Shown here piece after piece: positions 29,292 to 37,615 of a stretch of 64,000 bases of DNA (positions within the stretch are counted from its first letter, which is position 1; each line of letters opens with the position of its first letter). The notes below the pieces were generated by a model. That model was not told the DNA's origin and ran no database searches. It saw only the letters and a list, made by a program, of their open reading frames with translations. The stretch lies in NCBI RefSeq assembly GCF_013466985.1, contig NZ_CP059164.1, positions 4,411,001-4,475,000 of the forward strand, in the 5' to 3' direction. A program made the translations under genes and the position numbers. The stretch is from Nocardioides ungokensis (GTDB taxonomy: Bacteria > Actinomycetota > Actinomycetes > Propionibacteriales > Nocardioidaceae).

Positions 29292-30622
29292 GCGACTTCA
29301 CGATGCCGTCGCTGGGTGCGGACATGGACGAGGGCACCCTGCTGGAGTGGCTGGTCAAGCCCGGCGACACCGTGCAGAAGGGCGACCTGATGGCGGTCGT
29401 CGACACCTCCAAGGCGGCCGTGGAGGTCGAGAGCTTCACCGACGGCGTGGTCGAGTCCCTCGTCGTCGAGCCCGGCACCAGGGTCCCGGTGGGCGCGGTC
29501 CTGGCCACCTTCGCCGCGGCCGGCGCCGAGCCGGCGCCGCCCGAACCGAGGAAGCGGCCGAGCCGCCACGCCGCGAAGATGCCGGTGGCGATCGCCGAGG
29601 AACCCCTGGTCAGCTCCCCCCTGGTGCGCCGGGAGGCCGAACGGGCCGGCGTGGACCTCGCCACCGTGACCGGCACCGGCCGGGGCGGGGCGATCACCCG
29701 CGCCGACGTGGCCCACGCGGCGGCACCGCCCGCGGTCCCGGCGGCGCCCCATGCCCGACCGTCCGAGGGACGACGCGGACCGGCGCGCGTCACGCCGTAC
29801 GCCCGGAGGCTGGCCGGGGAGCTCGGCGTCGACCTCGACCGGCTGCCCGCCCCTGAACGACGCCCGGTGCGCGCCACCGACGTGCGGGCCGCGGCGGCCG
29901 GTTCCGAGCGGCCCGCCCCGGAGCGACCAGAGGTCGCCGCCCCTGCCCAGGCGGACCGCCGGGAGGAGATGCGTCGCACCATCGCCACCGTGATGGCCCG
30001 GTCCAAGCGGGAGATCCCGCACTACTACCTGACCCTCACCATCGACCTCGACCGCGCGCTGCGGTGGATGCGCGAGCGCAACCGCGACCTGCCGGTGGCC
30101 CAGCGGCTGGTCCCGGCGGCCCTGCTGCTCAAGGCGGCGGCGCTGGCGGCGGCGGCCAACCCGGGGCTCAACGGCTTCTGGGTCGACGACGAGTTCCGGC
30201 CCGGGTCGGGGGTCCACCTCGGGGTGGCGGTCTCGCTGCGCGGCGGCGGCCTCGTCGCCCCCGCGATCCACGACGCGGACCAGCTCGACCTCACCGACGT
30301 GATGGCCGGGATGCGCGACGTCGTCACCCGGGCCCGCGCCGGCCGGCTCCGCCGGGCCGAGCTGAGCGACCCCACGATCACCGTGACCAACCTCGGCGAG
30401 CAGGGCGTCGAGTCGGTGCACGGCGTGATCTACCCGCCCCAGGTGGCGCTCGTCGGCTTCGGCCGCGTCACCGAGCGGCCGTGGGCGGTCGACGGTCTCC
30501 TCGGCGTGCGCCCGCTCACGGTGGCCACCCTCGCAGCCGACCACCGCGCCACCGACGGCTTCACCGGCGGCCGCTTCCTGGCCGCCGTCGACGAACGTCT
30601 CCAGAGCCCCGAGGAGCTGTGA
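29288..30622 (+). CDS. Dihydrolipoamide acyltransferase (E2) with two subunit-binding domains
   Basis: Protein of 444 residues. The lipoyl domain (1-~78) has its lysine in VVDTSKAAVEVES. Two peripheral subunit-binding-like segments follow: SSPLVRREAERAGVDLATVT (~115-150) and VTPYARRLAGELGVDLDRLP (~168-205). The catalytic domain ends with TLAADHRATDGFTGGRFLAA, the DHRxxDG site. Most E2 proteins carry one binding domain; two may allow E1 and E3, or another partner such as the adjacent ACP, to bind together. No E3 gene is in the operon. The substrate is unknown. Confidence 0.88.
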
Positions 30623-30624
30623 CC

Positions 30625-30879
30625 ATGCCCGATCCGACCACCCTCACCGACGACCAGGCCCGCGAGGCGGTCACTGCGGCGCTGCTGCGCATCGTCCCGG
30701 ACGCCGATCTCGACGAGGTGGGCGACGACGGCGCGCTGCGGGCCGAGCTGGAGCTGGACTCGCTGGACTTCCTCGGGTTCGTCGAGCAGCTGAGCGCCTC
30801 GACCGGCGCCCGGATCGACGAGGACGACTACCCCGCGCTGCGCACGATGCGCTCCTGCATCGCTTTCCTCACTCGCTGA
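30625..30879 (+). CDS. Acyl carrier protein
   Basis: Protein of 84 residues, acidic, of four-helix ACP type. The phosphopantetheine serine is in RAELELDSLDFLGFVEQLS. It starts two bases after the E2 stop and is the last gene of the operon, so an acyl unit may pass from the E2 lipoyl arm or the synthetase to this carrier. That route is inference from gene order. Confidence 0.87.
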   Translation: MPDPTTLTDDQAREAVTAALLRIVPDADLDEVGDDGALRAELELDSLDFLGFVEQLSASTGARIDEDDYPALRTMRSCIAFLTR

Positions 30880-30899
30880 CAGCAGGACCACCGGCCCCC

Positions 30900-30923
30900 G
30901 TGGGTCGGGACTTCCGGACCCAC
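30900..30923. promoter_or_regulatory. 24-bp palindrome after the ACP gene (operator or terminator stem)
   Basis: GTGGGTC at 30900-30906 pairs with GACCCAC at 30917-30923, with an inner GGA/TCC pair; 20 of 24 positions are symmetric. The inner GGGACTTCCGGACCC resembles the DosR/DevR box (GGGACT…AGTCCC type). No T-run follows, so it is not a typical intrinsic terminator, although it sits 20 bp after the ACP stop. Confidence 0.4.
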
Positions 30924-30955
30924 CCTCCGGTCCTGCCTGCGGCGACACTCAGGTC

Positions 30956-30969
30956 AGGACTCGGGTCCT
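30956..30969. promoter_or_regulatory. AGGAC-TCGG-GTCCT palindrome upstream of an alpha/beta hydrolase
   Basis: Perfect 5-bp arms around TCGG, about 20 bp before the ATG at 30989. With the 30900-30923 site it makes two GGAC/GTCC-type palindromes in one 109-bp spacer. A hypoxia-type (DosR-like) site is a guess from shape. Confidence 0.35.
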
Positions 30970-30988
30970 CGGTTGAGGAGGCCGACCC

Positions 30989-31822
30989 ATGAGGGCACGG
31001 ATGGAGTGGCGCACGATGCGGGTCGACGGCCGCCCCGCGTCGTACGGCGTCGCGGGCGACGGGCCGCTGGTCGTCTTCCTGCACGGGTGGGGACTCTCCC
31101 ACCGCACCTACCGCCACGGCCTCGAGCTGCTGGTCGGGCACGGGGTGCGGGTGCTGGCCCCGGCGCTCCCCGGCTTCGCCGGCACCGCGTCGCTCCCCGA
31201 GGACGCCTTCACGCTCCAGGGGTACGCCGAGTGGGTGGCGGCCTTCCTCGAGGAGTACGGCGTGGACGAGCCGGTCACCCTGATCGGTCACTCCTTCGGG
31301 GGCGGGGTGGCCCTGCACGCCGCCCACCTCCGTCCAGACCTGTTCGGCCGGCTGGTGCTGGTCAACTCGATCGGCGGGTCGGTGTGGTCCAACCGCGGCG
31401 AGCTGCCGGTGCCGATGGCCGACCGGCCGATGTGGGACTGGGGGCTGCACATCGCGGCCCACGCCCTGTCGGTGCGGTCGTTCACCCGCGTCATGCCCGT
31501 GATCGCGGCCGACGCGGTTCCCAACTTCGTGCTGCACCCGACCACGCTGTGGAAGGTCGGACGGCTCGCCCGCGACGCCAACCTGGCTGCCGAGCTCGAG
31601 GAGCTCAAGGAGCGCGGGCTGCCCGTCGTCATCGTCTGGGGACGGGACGACACCGTGATCCCGTGGGCGTGCGCGGAGTCCCTCGCCGTGGCGCTCGGCA
31701 AGACCGAGGTCGTCACCGTCCCCGGCAACCACAGCTGGCTGCTCGCCGACCCGACCCGGTTCGCCGAGGTCATCACCAACGTCATCGGCATCGAGGGCGA
31801 CGAGGAGACGCAGGCGTCCTAG
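30989..31822 (+). CDS. Alpha/beta-fold hydrolase
   Basis: Protein of 277 residues. The oxyanion segment VVFLHGWGLSH, nucleophile elbow LIGHSFGGGVALHAA (Ser), acid in VVIVWGRDDTVIP and C-terminal His in VPGNHSWLL give a complete catalytic triad. A lid lies around 140-190. It overlaps the convergent PAP2 gene's stop by 4 bp. The substrate cannot be predicted. ATG 30989 is used; an in-frame ATG four codons later is also possible. Confidence 0.83.
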   Translation: MRARMEWRTMRVDGRPASYGVAGDGPLVVFLHGWGLSHRTYRHGLELLVGHGVRVLAPALPGFAGTASLPEDAFTLQGYAEWVAAFLEEYGVDEPVTLIGHSFGGGVALHAAHLRPDLFGRLVLVNSIGGSVWSNRGELPVPMADRPMWDWGLHIAAHALSVRSFTRVMPVIAADAVPNFVLHPTTLWKVGRLARDANLAAELEELKERGLPVVIVWGRDDTVIPWACAESLAVALGKTEVVTVPGNHSWLLADPTRFAEVITNVIGIEGDEETQAS

Positions 31823-32388
31823 CGGCGGGGCGCCGGGCGCCGGCGGGCCACGAGGTGCGCCGCCGTGCCCATGCCGGCACCGATCAGGGTCCCGGCTATG
31901 ACGTCCCCGGGGTAGTGCACCCCGGTGTGGACGCGCGAGTAGGCGACCACGGTGGCCGCGAGCCGGAGCACGCTGTCCAGCTCCGGGATCTCGCTGCCGA
32001 CTGCCGTGGAGAACGCGAACGCCGAGGCGGAGTGGCCCGACGGCCAGGAGTGCGACCCCGGCATCCGGACCCCGTGCGTGCGGACCGAGCCCTCCAGCGA
32101 GGGGCGGACCCGCTTCGGGACCGGCTTCACCAGCAGGTTGACGGTCGCCGAGGTGACGGCGATGGCGCCGAGCCCGACCACTGCGGCCCGACGCGGTCGG
32201 GGTCCCGACACTCCCAGCGCCGCGGCGATGCCCATCCAGAGGACGGACCGGTCGGCAGTGCGGGAGATGCGGGCCAGGGCGAGGTCGATCCGCGGCGTCG
32301 GGGTCGACTGCACGGCGGCGTACACGGCGCGGTCGAGCTCGACGAGCTCGTGGCCGACCTGCCGGATCCGCGGGCGGAGCCCCGTCAC
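31819..32388 (-). CDS. PAP2-family phosphatase
   Basis: Protein of 189 residues with the three PAP2 signatures in order: KPVPKRVRP (KX6RP), SWPSGHSASAFAF (PSGH) and SRVHTGVHYPGD (SRX5HX3D). Membrane helices lie between them. By family it dephosphorylates phosphatidate or polyprenyl diphosphates outside the membrane. GTG start overlaps the stop of the diacylglycerol kinase gene by GTGA. Kinase and phosphatase of the same lipid pair are thus coupled. Confidence 0.87.
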   Translation of the reverse strand: MTGLRPRIRQVGHELVELDRAVYAAVQSTPTPRIDLALARISRTADRSVLWMGIAAALGVSGPRPRRAAVVGLGAIAVTSATVNLLVKPVPKRVRPSLEGSVRTHGVRMPGSHSWPSGHSASAFAFSTAVGSEIPELDSVLRLAATVVAYSRVHTGVHYPGDVIAGTLIGAGMGTAAHLVARRRPAPRR

Positions 32389-33701
32389 CGTGCGGACCCG
32401 CTCCGCGAGAAGGACGCGAGGCGCAGCAGCTCGGCCCAGCTCCAGGTGGGCCGCCGCGGTGGTACGCCGGGCCGGTCGCGGGGCACGCGCACCCGCAGAG
32501 CGCGGGGGCGGACGCTGCAGCGGACCGGGGTGGGCACCACGACGGACTCACCGTCGATGCCCACCGGGATTTCCGGGGCGTCGGAGGAGATGACGACCTC
32601 GGGGGCGGTGGTCGCGACCACGCCGTGCCGCGTGGCGCCGCGCAGCAGCCCGACGGCCTGCCGGGCACTGCCGGCGGTCACCGAGACCACGCCGAGCCGC
32701 CCGGTGTCGAGCCGGGCGCGGCGCCCCAGCCCGGCCAGGTCGCCCATGCCGTACGGGTTGTCGCTGACCAGCACAGCCTGCGGGTGGTCGACCACGATCC
32801 CGTCGACGTCGAGCCGCAGCTGCGGGCCCTTGGCGCCGCTCAGCAGGTCGGGCAGCACCTCGAGGGTGGTGCGGGTCTTGTCCTCGCGGTAGCCCGGGCT
32901 CTGCACGGCAGCAGCGTACGCACCGAAGGAGGCGTTGTTGACGAAGGTCCGGCCCGCGATCACCCCGAGGTCGACGCGCAGCTCCACGGCGTCCTCACCC
33001 AGCGCCGCCAGGCAGGTCGAGGGGTCCTCGCGGTCGAGCCCGAGGTCGAGCGCGAAGTGGTTGCGGGTGCCGGCGCTGATGACCAGGAGCGGTACGTCGT
33101 GGTCGGCGGCCACCCCGGCGACCAGGGCCTGGGTCCCGTCGCCACCGGCCACGCCCAGCAGGTCGGCTCCGCGGGCCACGGCCTGGCGGGCCAGCTCGGC
33201 GACGTCGATGATCTCGGGTCCCTCGAGCAGCACCACCTCGGCGCCGAGGGCCTCGGCCTTGGCCTGCAGGTCGAACCTGGCCACCTTCCCCCCACCCGAG
33301 CGCGGGTTCATCACGATGAACGGGTGCCGCGGCGGCGGGACCACCTGCTCGGGCATGCCCTCGGTGTCGGCCCCGGGGGTCAGCGCCACCCGTCCCGCGC
33401 CGACGGCCAGGGCGAACAGGCCCGCGCAGACGAGCAGCGGGAGCAGCAGGTCGTTCACGGCGAGCAGCACCACCAGCGCCACCGGGGCCGCCAGGGCGAC
33501 GACGAGGCTGGCGGTGCGCCGCCACCCCCGCAGTGCCAGGAAGGAGTAGCCCGCCGCCACGAAGGCGACCACCGCGATCGCGACCACCAGGAACAGCCAC
33601 AGCGCGCGCGACGCCGCGGCCGAGACGAGCCCGATGATGCCGAGGACCGCGAGGACGAGCGCCAGGCGTGCCCACCAGGGGTGGCGCTCGCTGCCGTTCA
33701 T
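32385..33701 (-). CDS. Diacylglycerol kinase-family protein with N-terminal membrane domain
   Basis: Protein of 438 residues. The first ~115 residues contain about four membrane helices (ALVLAVLGIIGLVSAA; LFLVVAIAVVAFVAAGY). The catalytic DAGK domain starts at PFIVMNPRSGGGKVARF, with the GGDGT signature in LGVAGGDGTQALVAGVA and nucleotide-proximal SAGTRNHFALDLGL. Catalytic-only relatives phosphorylate diacylglycerol or sphingoid/polyprenyl lipids. The membrane extension is unlike the compact DgkB type. Coupled to the downstream PAP2 phosphatase. Confidence 0.83.
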   Translation of the reverse strand: MNGSERHPWWARLALVLAVLGIIGLVSAAASRALWLFLVVAIAVVAFVAAGYSFLALRGWRRTASLVVALAAPVALVVLLAVNDLLLPLLVCAGLFALAVGAGRVALTPGADTEGMPEQVVPPPRHPFIVMNPRSGGGKVARFDLQAKAEALGAEVVLLEGPEIIDVAELARQAVARGADLLGVAGGDGTQALVAGVAADHDVPLLVISAGTRNHFALDLGLDREDPSTCLAALGEDAVELRVDLGVIAGRTFVNNASFGAYAAAVQSPGYREDKTRTTLEVLPDLLSGAKGPQLRLDVDGIVVDHPQAVLVSDNPYGMGDLAGLGRRARLDTGRLGVVSVTAGSARQAVGLLRGATRHGVVATTAPEVVISSDAPEIPVGIDGESVVVPTPVRCSVRPRALRVRVPRDRPGVPPRRPTWSWAELLRLASFSRSGSAR

Positions 33702-33827
33702 CGCGTCCCCTTCCGCCGGGGAGGCACCACCGCGCCCGCGACCGCCGTACCTCCGATGCCCTCACGGTGCCCGGCGCACGGCGGCCGGCACATCACCTGC
33801 GCGGGGTGAGGTCGCTGTGACGACGGC

Positions 33828-34217
33828 TCAGGCGGCGGACCGCTTCGCCCGGGCCCGCGCGGCGAGCAGCTGCCACTTGGCGGTGGCGGCGCGGGCGCGG
33901 ACCACGCGCGGGCGGCTGATCAGGTAGGCGATGACGACGAGGCCGGCGATGGTGAGGATCCGGTTGGGGTCCAGCGCCGGGCGCCAGCTGACCTCGCCGT
34001 TCCGGATCACGTAGGCGCCCACCGGGCGGCCGGTGACGCCGAACCCGCCCCCCTCGCCCTCCTGGCCCTTCTCGTCGTGCCCGGTCCCGCCCCCGCCTCC
34101 GCCCGAGACGACGGCGGCCGGGATCACGGTCAGCCCGTCCTTCTCGTAGGGCTCGCCGTAGACCCGCTTGACGGTGATGGCGTCCCTGGCTGTGTTGACG
34201 ACGTCCGCGACCTTCAT
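33828..34217 (-). CDS. GerW/YtfJ-family protein
   Basis: Protein of 129 residues with the GerW layout: an N-terminal VYGEPYEKDGLTVIPAAVV, a glycine-rich loop (SGGGGGGTGHDEKG), the GGGFGVTGRPVGAYVI strand and a C-terminal hydrophobic stretch (ILTIAGLVVIAYLIS) ending in a basic tail. In Bacillus this family affects spore germination. In non-sporulating actinobacteria its role is unknown. It lies 126 bp upstream of the diacylglycerol kinase gene on the same strand. Confidence 0.8.
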   Translation of the reverse strand: MKVADVVNTARDAITVKRVYGEPYEKDGLTVIPAAVVSGGGGGGTGHDEKGQEGEGGGFGVTGRPVGAYVIRNGEVSWRPALDPNRILTIAGLVVIAYLISRPRVVRARAATAKWQLLAARARAKRSAA

Positions 34218-34310
34218 GGCTCCACACTCCGACCGGCCCCGGCCCCCGGACAGGGCAGAAGGTCCTCAGCCGCTGCCCCCGGCCGAAGGTCGCGCGACCC
34301 CTGTCGCATC

Positions 34311-34526
34311 ATGATCCCCGTGACCGCCCTGGAGACGTCGTACCTCTCGCCCGATCCCGTGCTCCTGTTGACCACGCTGCTGGTCGTGGGGGTCCTCGTG
34401 GTGTGGCCGCTCGTGGACGCGCTGCGGCAGGGACGCTACGGGTGGGCGGTCGCGATCGTGCTGCTCTCGCCGTTCGCGGGGATCCTGTGGTTCGCGGTCG
34501 GCAGGCGGGTGCGGAGCACCGTCTGA
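34311..34526 (+). CDS. Small two-helix membrane protein (PLDc_N-like)
   Basis: Protein of 71 residues with two membrane helices (LLLTTLLVVGVLVVWPLVDA and GWAVAIVLLSPFAGILWFAV) joined by a short basic turn and ending in a basic tail. The layout resembles the PLDc_N/short membrane-anchor family. No function is assigned. It is divergent from the GerW-family gene. Confidence 0.6.
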   Translation: MIPVTALETSYLSPDPVLLLTTLLVVGVLVVWPLVDALRQGRYGWAVAIVLLSPFAGILWFAVGRRVRSTV

Positions 34527-34557
34527 ACACTCGACAGCGGCCGAAAGGAAGACCGGA

Positions 34558-35382
34558 GTGGAGGTCTTGGAGGCTTTCACGCAGTCGAAGGACCCGGCTC
34601 GACCGAACGAGGACGCGTACGTCGTCCTCGAACGGCACGCCGCGGTGATCGACGGCGCCACCGACAAGTCCGGGAAACGCTACGAGTGGAGGGGCGAGAC
34701 AGCCTCCTCGGGTCGCTTCGCGGCGTTGGTGGTGGCCGACGCCCTGGTCGCGCTTGAAACCACGTGCAGGGCGCCCACGTCGGTGGAGGCAATGACGTTC
34801 ATCGGTCGGCGTCTCGACGAGGCCGTGCTCGAGCAACAGCCCGATATCGGCGTCCACCAGCGTCCGGCATGCTCGCTCGTCGTGTACTCGGCACCCCGCC
34901 GGGAGGTGTGGAGCGTCGGGGACTGCTCCTGGGCCTTCCGCGGAGTCCAGCACCGCGCCGGCAAGAAGATCGACGACATCACCGCGTCCCTCCGCGCCGC
35001 GGTGACCGAGGCACACCTCGCCGACGGGTGGGCGGTCGAGGAGCTCGCGCGCCAGGACCCGGGGCGGGAAGCGATCCACGGCCTGCTCGACCACCAGGGC
35101 GTGTTCGCAAACCGCGTGCACGATCTCGGCTACGGCTCGGTCAACGGGCTCCCGGTCCCGGAGCAGTACGTCGTCGCGACGGCCTTGGCCGGCACCGGGA
35201 CGCTCGTCCTGACCTCGGACGGCTACCCGGCGATCCTCGAGAGTCGCGAAGCCAGCGACCGGAACCTCTTCGAGCTCGTCCGCGACGACCCCCTGTGCAT
35301 CGGTCCGTTGCTCGGCCCCAAGGCGGCGTCGCCCGGCGCCTCCGTGTACGACGACCGCACCTGGCTCAGCCTCCACGTCTGA
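34558..35382 (+). CDS. PP2C-like protein phosphatase domain protein
   Basis: Protein of 274 residues. PP2C-like metal motifs are visible in RPNEDAYVV, HAAVIDGATDKSGKRYE, VWSVGDCSWAF and LVLTSDGYPAILES, which supply the expected acidic residues. The sequence is divergent from well-known PstP/RsbU enzymes and contains more lysine, glutamine and mixed codons than its neighbours, which may indicate transfer. GTG 34558 follows AAGGAAG. It may dephosphorylate proteins or only bind; I cannot tell. Confidence 0.6.
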   Translation: MEVLEAFTQSKDPARPNEDAYVVLERHAAVIDGATDKSGKRYEWRGETASSGRFAALVVADALVALETTCRAPTSVEAMTFIGRRLDEAVLEQQPDIGVHQRPACSLVVYSAPRREVWSVGDCSWAFRGVQHRAGKKIDDITASLRAAVTEAHLADGWAVEELARQDPGREAIHGLLDHQGVFANRVHDLGYGSVNGLPVPEQYVVATALAGTGTLVLTSDGYPAILESREASDRNLFELVRDDPLCIGPLLGPKAASPGASVYDDRTWLSLHV

Positions 35383-35407
35383 CACGGCTCGCGGACCTCA
35401 ACCCTGG

Positions 35408-35896
35408 TCAGAGATCGATCCAGTAGCGCCGTAAGCGACCGTGCTCTTCGTCGACGACCTTCTCGAGAACCCCACCGTGCCGCTCGATGGTGCTGATCGA
35501 GCCCACATTGTCGTCCAGGCAGACCAGCAGCAGGCGGCTCAGGCCGGCCGTTCGCGCGCGTGGGAGAAGCTCACCCAGCGCCCAGGTCGCGATCCCGCGT
35601 CCCCGAGCCGACGGGTGGATGCCGTAGCCCACGTGCCCCAGTCGCATGACGTCCGGGCTGGCCGTCGTACGCAGGGCGACGCCTCCCAGCACCTCGTCAC
35701 CGTCGACGATCCACCACATCCGGGCGGCAGGCAGCGACCGGAGTCGACTCACCCAGGCAGCGAATCCCTCCGCGCTCTCGACCTCGTCGTCCGGGCCCAG
35801 GCCGAAGCCGTCCTCGTGCAGACCAGGTCCCCACTCCCGGTGGGACGCGAGCCAGGCCGAGTGCCGTGTGACGTCTGGCCGAACCAGCTCGAGCAT
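35408..35896 (-). CDS. GNAT-family N-acetyltransferase
   Basis: Protein of 162 residues. The acetyl-CoA-binding loop is GIHPSARGRGIATWALGELL and the following strand is LLLVCLDDNVGSISTIERHG. Related to RimJ/RimL-type enzymes acting on amines of small molecules or protein termini. The start is supported by TAGGTT 6 nt upstream. It is adjacent to, and transcribed away from, the HNH protein gene. Confidence 0.85.
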   Translation of the reverse strand: MLELVRPDVTRHSAWLASHREWGPGLHEDGFGLGPDDEVESAEGFAAWVSRLRSLPAARMWWIVDGDEVLGGVALRTTASPDVMRLGHVGYGIHPSARGRGIATWALGELLPRARTAGLSRLLLVCLDDNVGSISTIERHGGVLEKVVDEEHGRLRRYWIDL

Positions 35897-35902
35897 TCCC
35901 GA

Positions 35903-35908
35903 AACCTA
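35903..35908 (-). promoter_or_regulatory. -10 element of the GNAT gene (leaderless)
   Basis: On the minus strand TAGGTT lies exactly 6 nt before the ATG at 35896. No ribosome-binding site is present. Confidence 0.5.
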
Positions 35909-36017
35909 TCGTCGACGGGGCCGCGTTCTCTTGCTGGCCCGAGGTGTCCGAGGGCCCGTCCACAGGGCACTCCTCCGGCGGCGCCGGACTGTCGGTGGTC
36001 AGTGCTTGAGTGGTCCT

Positions 36018-37325
36018 GTGATCGAGACGGACAGCATGGGCTTCCCGGTCGTGGTCGAGGACCTCGACGCCGACGGGCTGCTCGCGCTGGCCGAGGAGTC
36101 GGAGGTGCAGGCCCGTGCGGCCGAGCGCCGCAAGCTGCGCTACGTCGCCCATTGGTGCGTGCTCAACCCCGCGCTCGACGACGACCCCGCCGTGTGGAGC
36201 GACGCCGGCCCGCCGGCGGGTGGGTGCGACAAGCGGGTCGGCGGTGAGGGGACGCCCGCGGTCAGGCCGTTCGCGGCCGAGCAGCTCGGCGCCGCGCTCG
36301 GCATCTCGACGTACGCCGCCACCCAGCTGATGTCCGACGTGCTCGACCTGCGGCACCGGCTGCCCCGCACCTGGGCGCGGATCGAGGCACTCGAGATCCC
36401 GGCGTTCCGCGGCCGTCGGATCGCGCAGGCCACCACCGGCCTCTCGAAGGCCGCCGCCGCCTACGTCGACGCCGAGCTGGCACCGATCGCCGGCAGCTGC
36501 GGGGCCAGGCGGATCGACCGCGCGATCGCGGAGGCCAAGGCCCTGGTCGACCCGGAGTCGGTGTCCGAAGCCGAGGAGCAGGCGAAGTCGAGCTGGGGCG
36601 TCACTCTCAGCCACGGGCCCGTCGACGGTCCGGGCGCCTGGGCGGGCACCTCTTGGCTGGAGGCGGCCGGCGACACCCTCGACCTGACCCGCTTCCACGA
36701 CCTGGTCTGCGAAGTGGCCGAGCAGCTCCGCCTCGATGGCGACGACTCGCCGCTGGAGGAGCGCAAGGCCCGCGCGCTCGGGGTGATCGCCGACCGCGCC
36801 CACGGCGGGCTCGACCACCCCAACGGCAGGGCAGGTGGCGGCAAGACCAGGCTGTACCTGCACGTGAACATGGCCGACCTCGACAGCCCCGACGCGATCG
36901 GCACGGCCGAGCGGCTCGGTCCGGTGACCCTGGCCAAGATCCGCGACTGGCTCCAGCACAGCAGGGCCACGATCGTGCCGGTGCTCGACCTCGGCGCCCG
37001 TCGGGCGCTGGACCGCCACGACCCCGACGAGCGGATGCGCGAGCAGGTGGTCCTGCGAGACGGGCACTGCATCTTCCCCTGGTGCGAGACCGACGCCCGG
37101 TCCGGCGACCTCGACCACATCGAGCCCTACCGGGACCCGGACGACGGCGGGCCGCCGGGCCAGACGGATCCCGAGAAGCTTGCACCGCTGTGCAGGCGAC
37201 ATCACCGCGGCAAGACCGCACGACACTTCCGCTACCGACGCAACGAGGACGGCAGCTACACCTGGCAGTTCCCGCTGGGTCGCAGCTACCTGGTCGGCGG
37301 CGCGGGGACGTTCCGCCTCACCTGA
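36018..37325 (+). CDS. DUF222/HNH endonuclease-family protein (13E12-repeat type)
   Basis: Protein of 435 residues. An N-terminal DUF222 domain (~20-320) with coiled segments is followed by a C-terminal HNH nuclease domain: FPWCETDARSGDLDHIEPY, then LAPLCRRHHRGKTARHF, with the conserved His, Asn-region and cysteines. This family is present in many copies in actinobacterial genomes and is often variable between strains. GTG 36018 is preceded by TTGAGT 6 nt upstream (possible -10). The role is unproven; it is not clearly mobile here, and no repeats flank it. Confidence 0.85.
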   Translation: MIETDSMGFPVVVEDLDADGLLALAEESEVQARAAERRKLRYVAHWCVLNPALDDDPAVWSDAGPPAGGCDKRVGGEGTPAVRPFAAEQLGAALGISTYAATQLMSDVLDLRHRLPRTWARIEALEIPAFRGRRIAQATTGLSKAAAAYVDAELAPIAGSCGARRIDRAIAEAKALVDPESVSEAEEQAKSSWGVTLSHGPVDGPGAWAGTSWLEAAGDTLDLTRFHDLVCEVAEQLRLDGDDSPLEERKARALGVIADRAHGGLDHPNGRAGGGKTRLYLHVNMADLDSPDAIGTAERLGPVTLAKIRDWLQHSRATIVPVLDLGARRALDRHDPDERMREQVVLRDGHCIFPWCETDARSGDLDHIEPYRDPDDGGPPGQTDPEKLAPLCRRHHRGKTARHFRYRRNEDGSYTWQFPLGRSYLVGGAGTFRLT

Positions 37326-37416
37326 GCCCGGCGGTCGACCAGTAGTCCGATCGCGCCATTGCCTGCCGTCCTGTCCCGGAGGAGCATCCGAAGAGGGGTG
37401 AGGCAGGGAGGCAGGC

Positions 37417-37614
37417 ATGTACTGGTTCATCATCCTGGCCGCGATCCTGGTTGCCACGGCAGTCGTGTGGTGGTGGCTTGGACGTCGGCGCAGCGGCACG
37501 CCGACCGACCCGACCTACCGGCACGAGGGGCCGAACGACATCCGCGGACGCGTCGAGCACCAGGCCTTCATGGGGGACAGGCTCCGCAACCGTTACCGGT
37601 CCGACGGACACTGA
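37417..37614 (+). CDS. Small single-pass membrane protein
   Basis: Protein of 65 residues. One N-terminal helix (YWFIILAAILVATAVVWWWL) is followed by a basic stop-transfer (GRRRSG) and a polar tail of about 40 residues. A GGGAGG-like site precedes the ATG by about 6 nt. Its stop is one base from the convergent pabB stop. No homologue comes to mind. Confidence 0.6.
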   Translation: MYWFIILAAILVATAVVWWWLGRRRSGTPTDPTYRHEGPNDIRGRVEHQAFMGDRLRNRYRSDGH

Positions 37615-37615
37615 C

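Noticed and set aside
30900..30923. Rho-independent terminator
   Set aside because: The stem is good but no T-run follows on either strand. I list it as a regulatory palindrome, leaving a terminator role open.
36018..37325. HNH/DUF222 gene as part of a mobile element or homing intron
   Set aside because: No flanking repeats, integrase or interrupted gene. The family is a common chromosomal component in actinobacteria.
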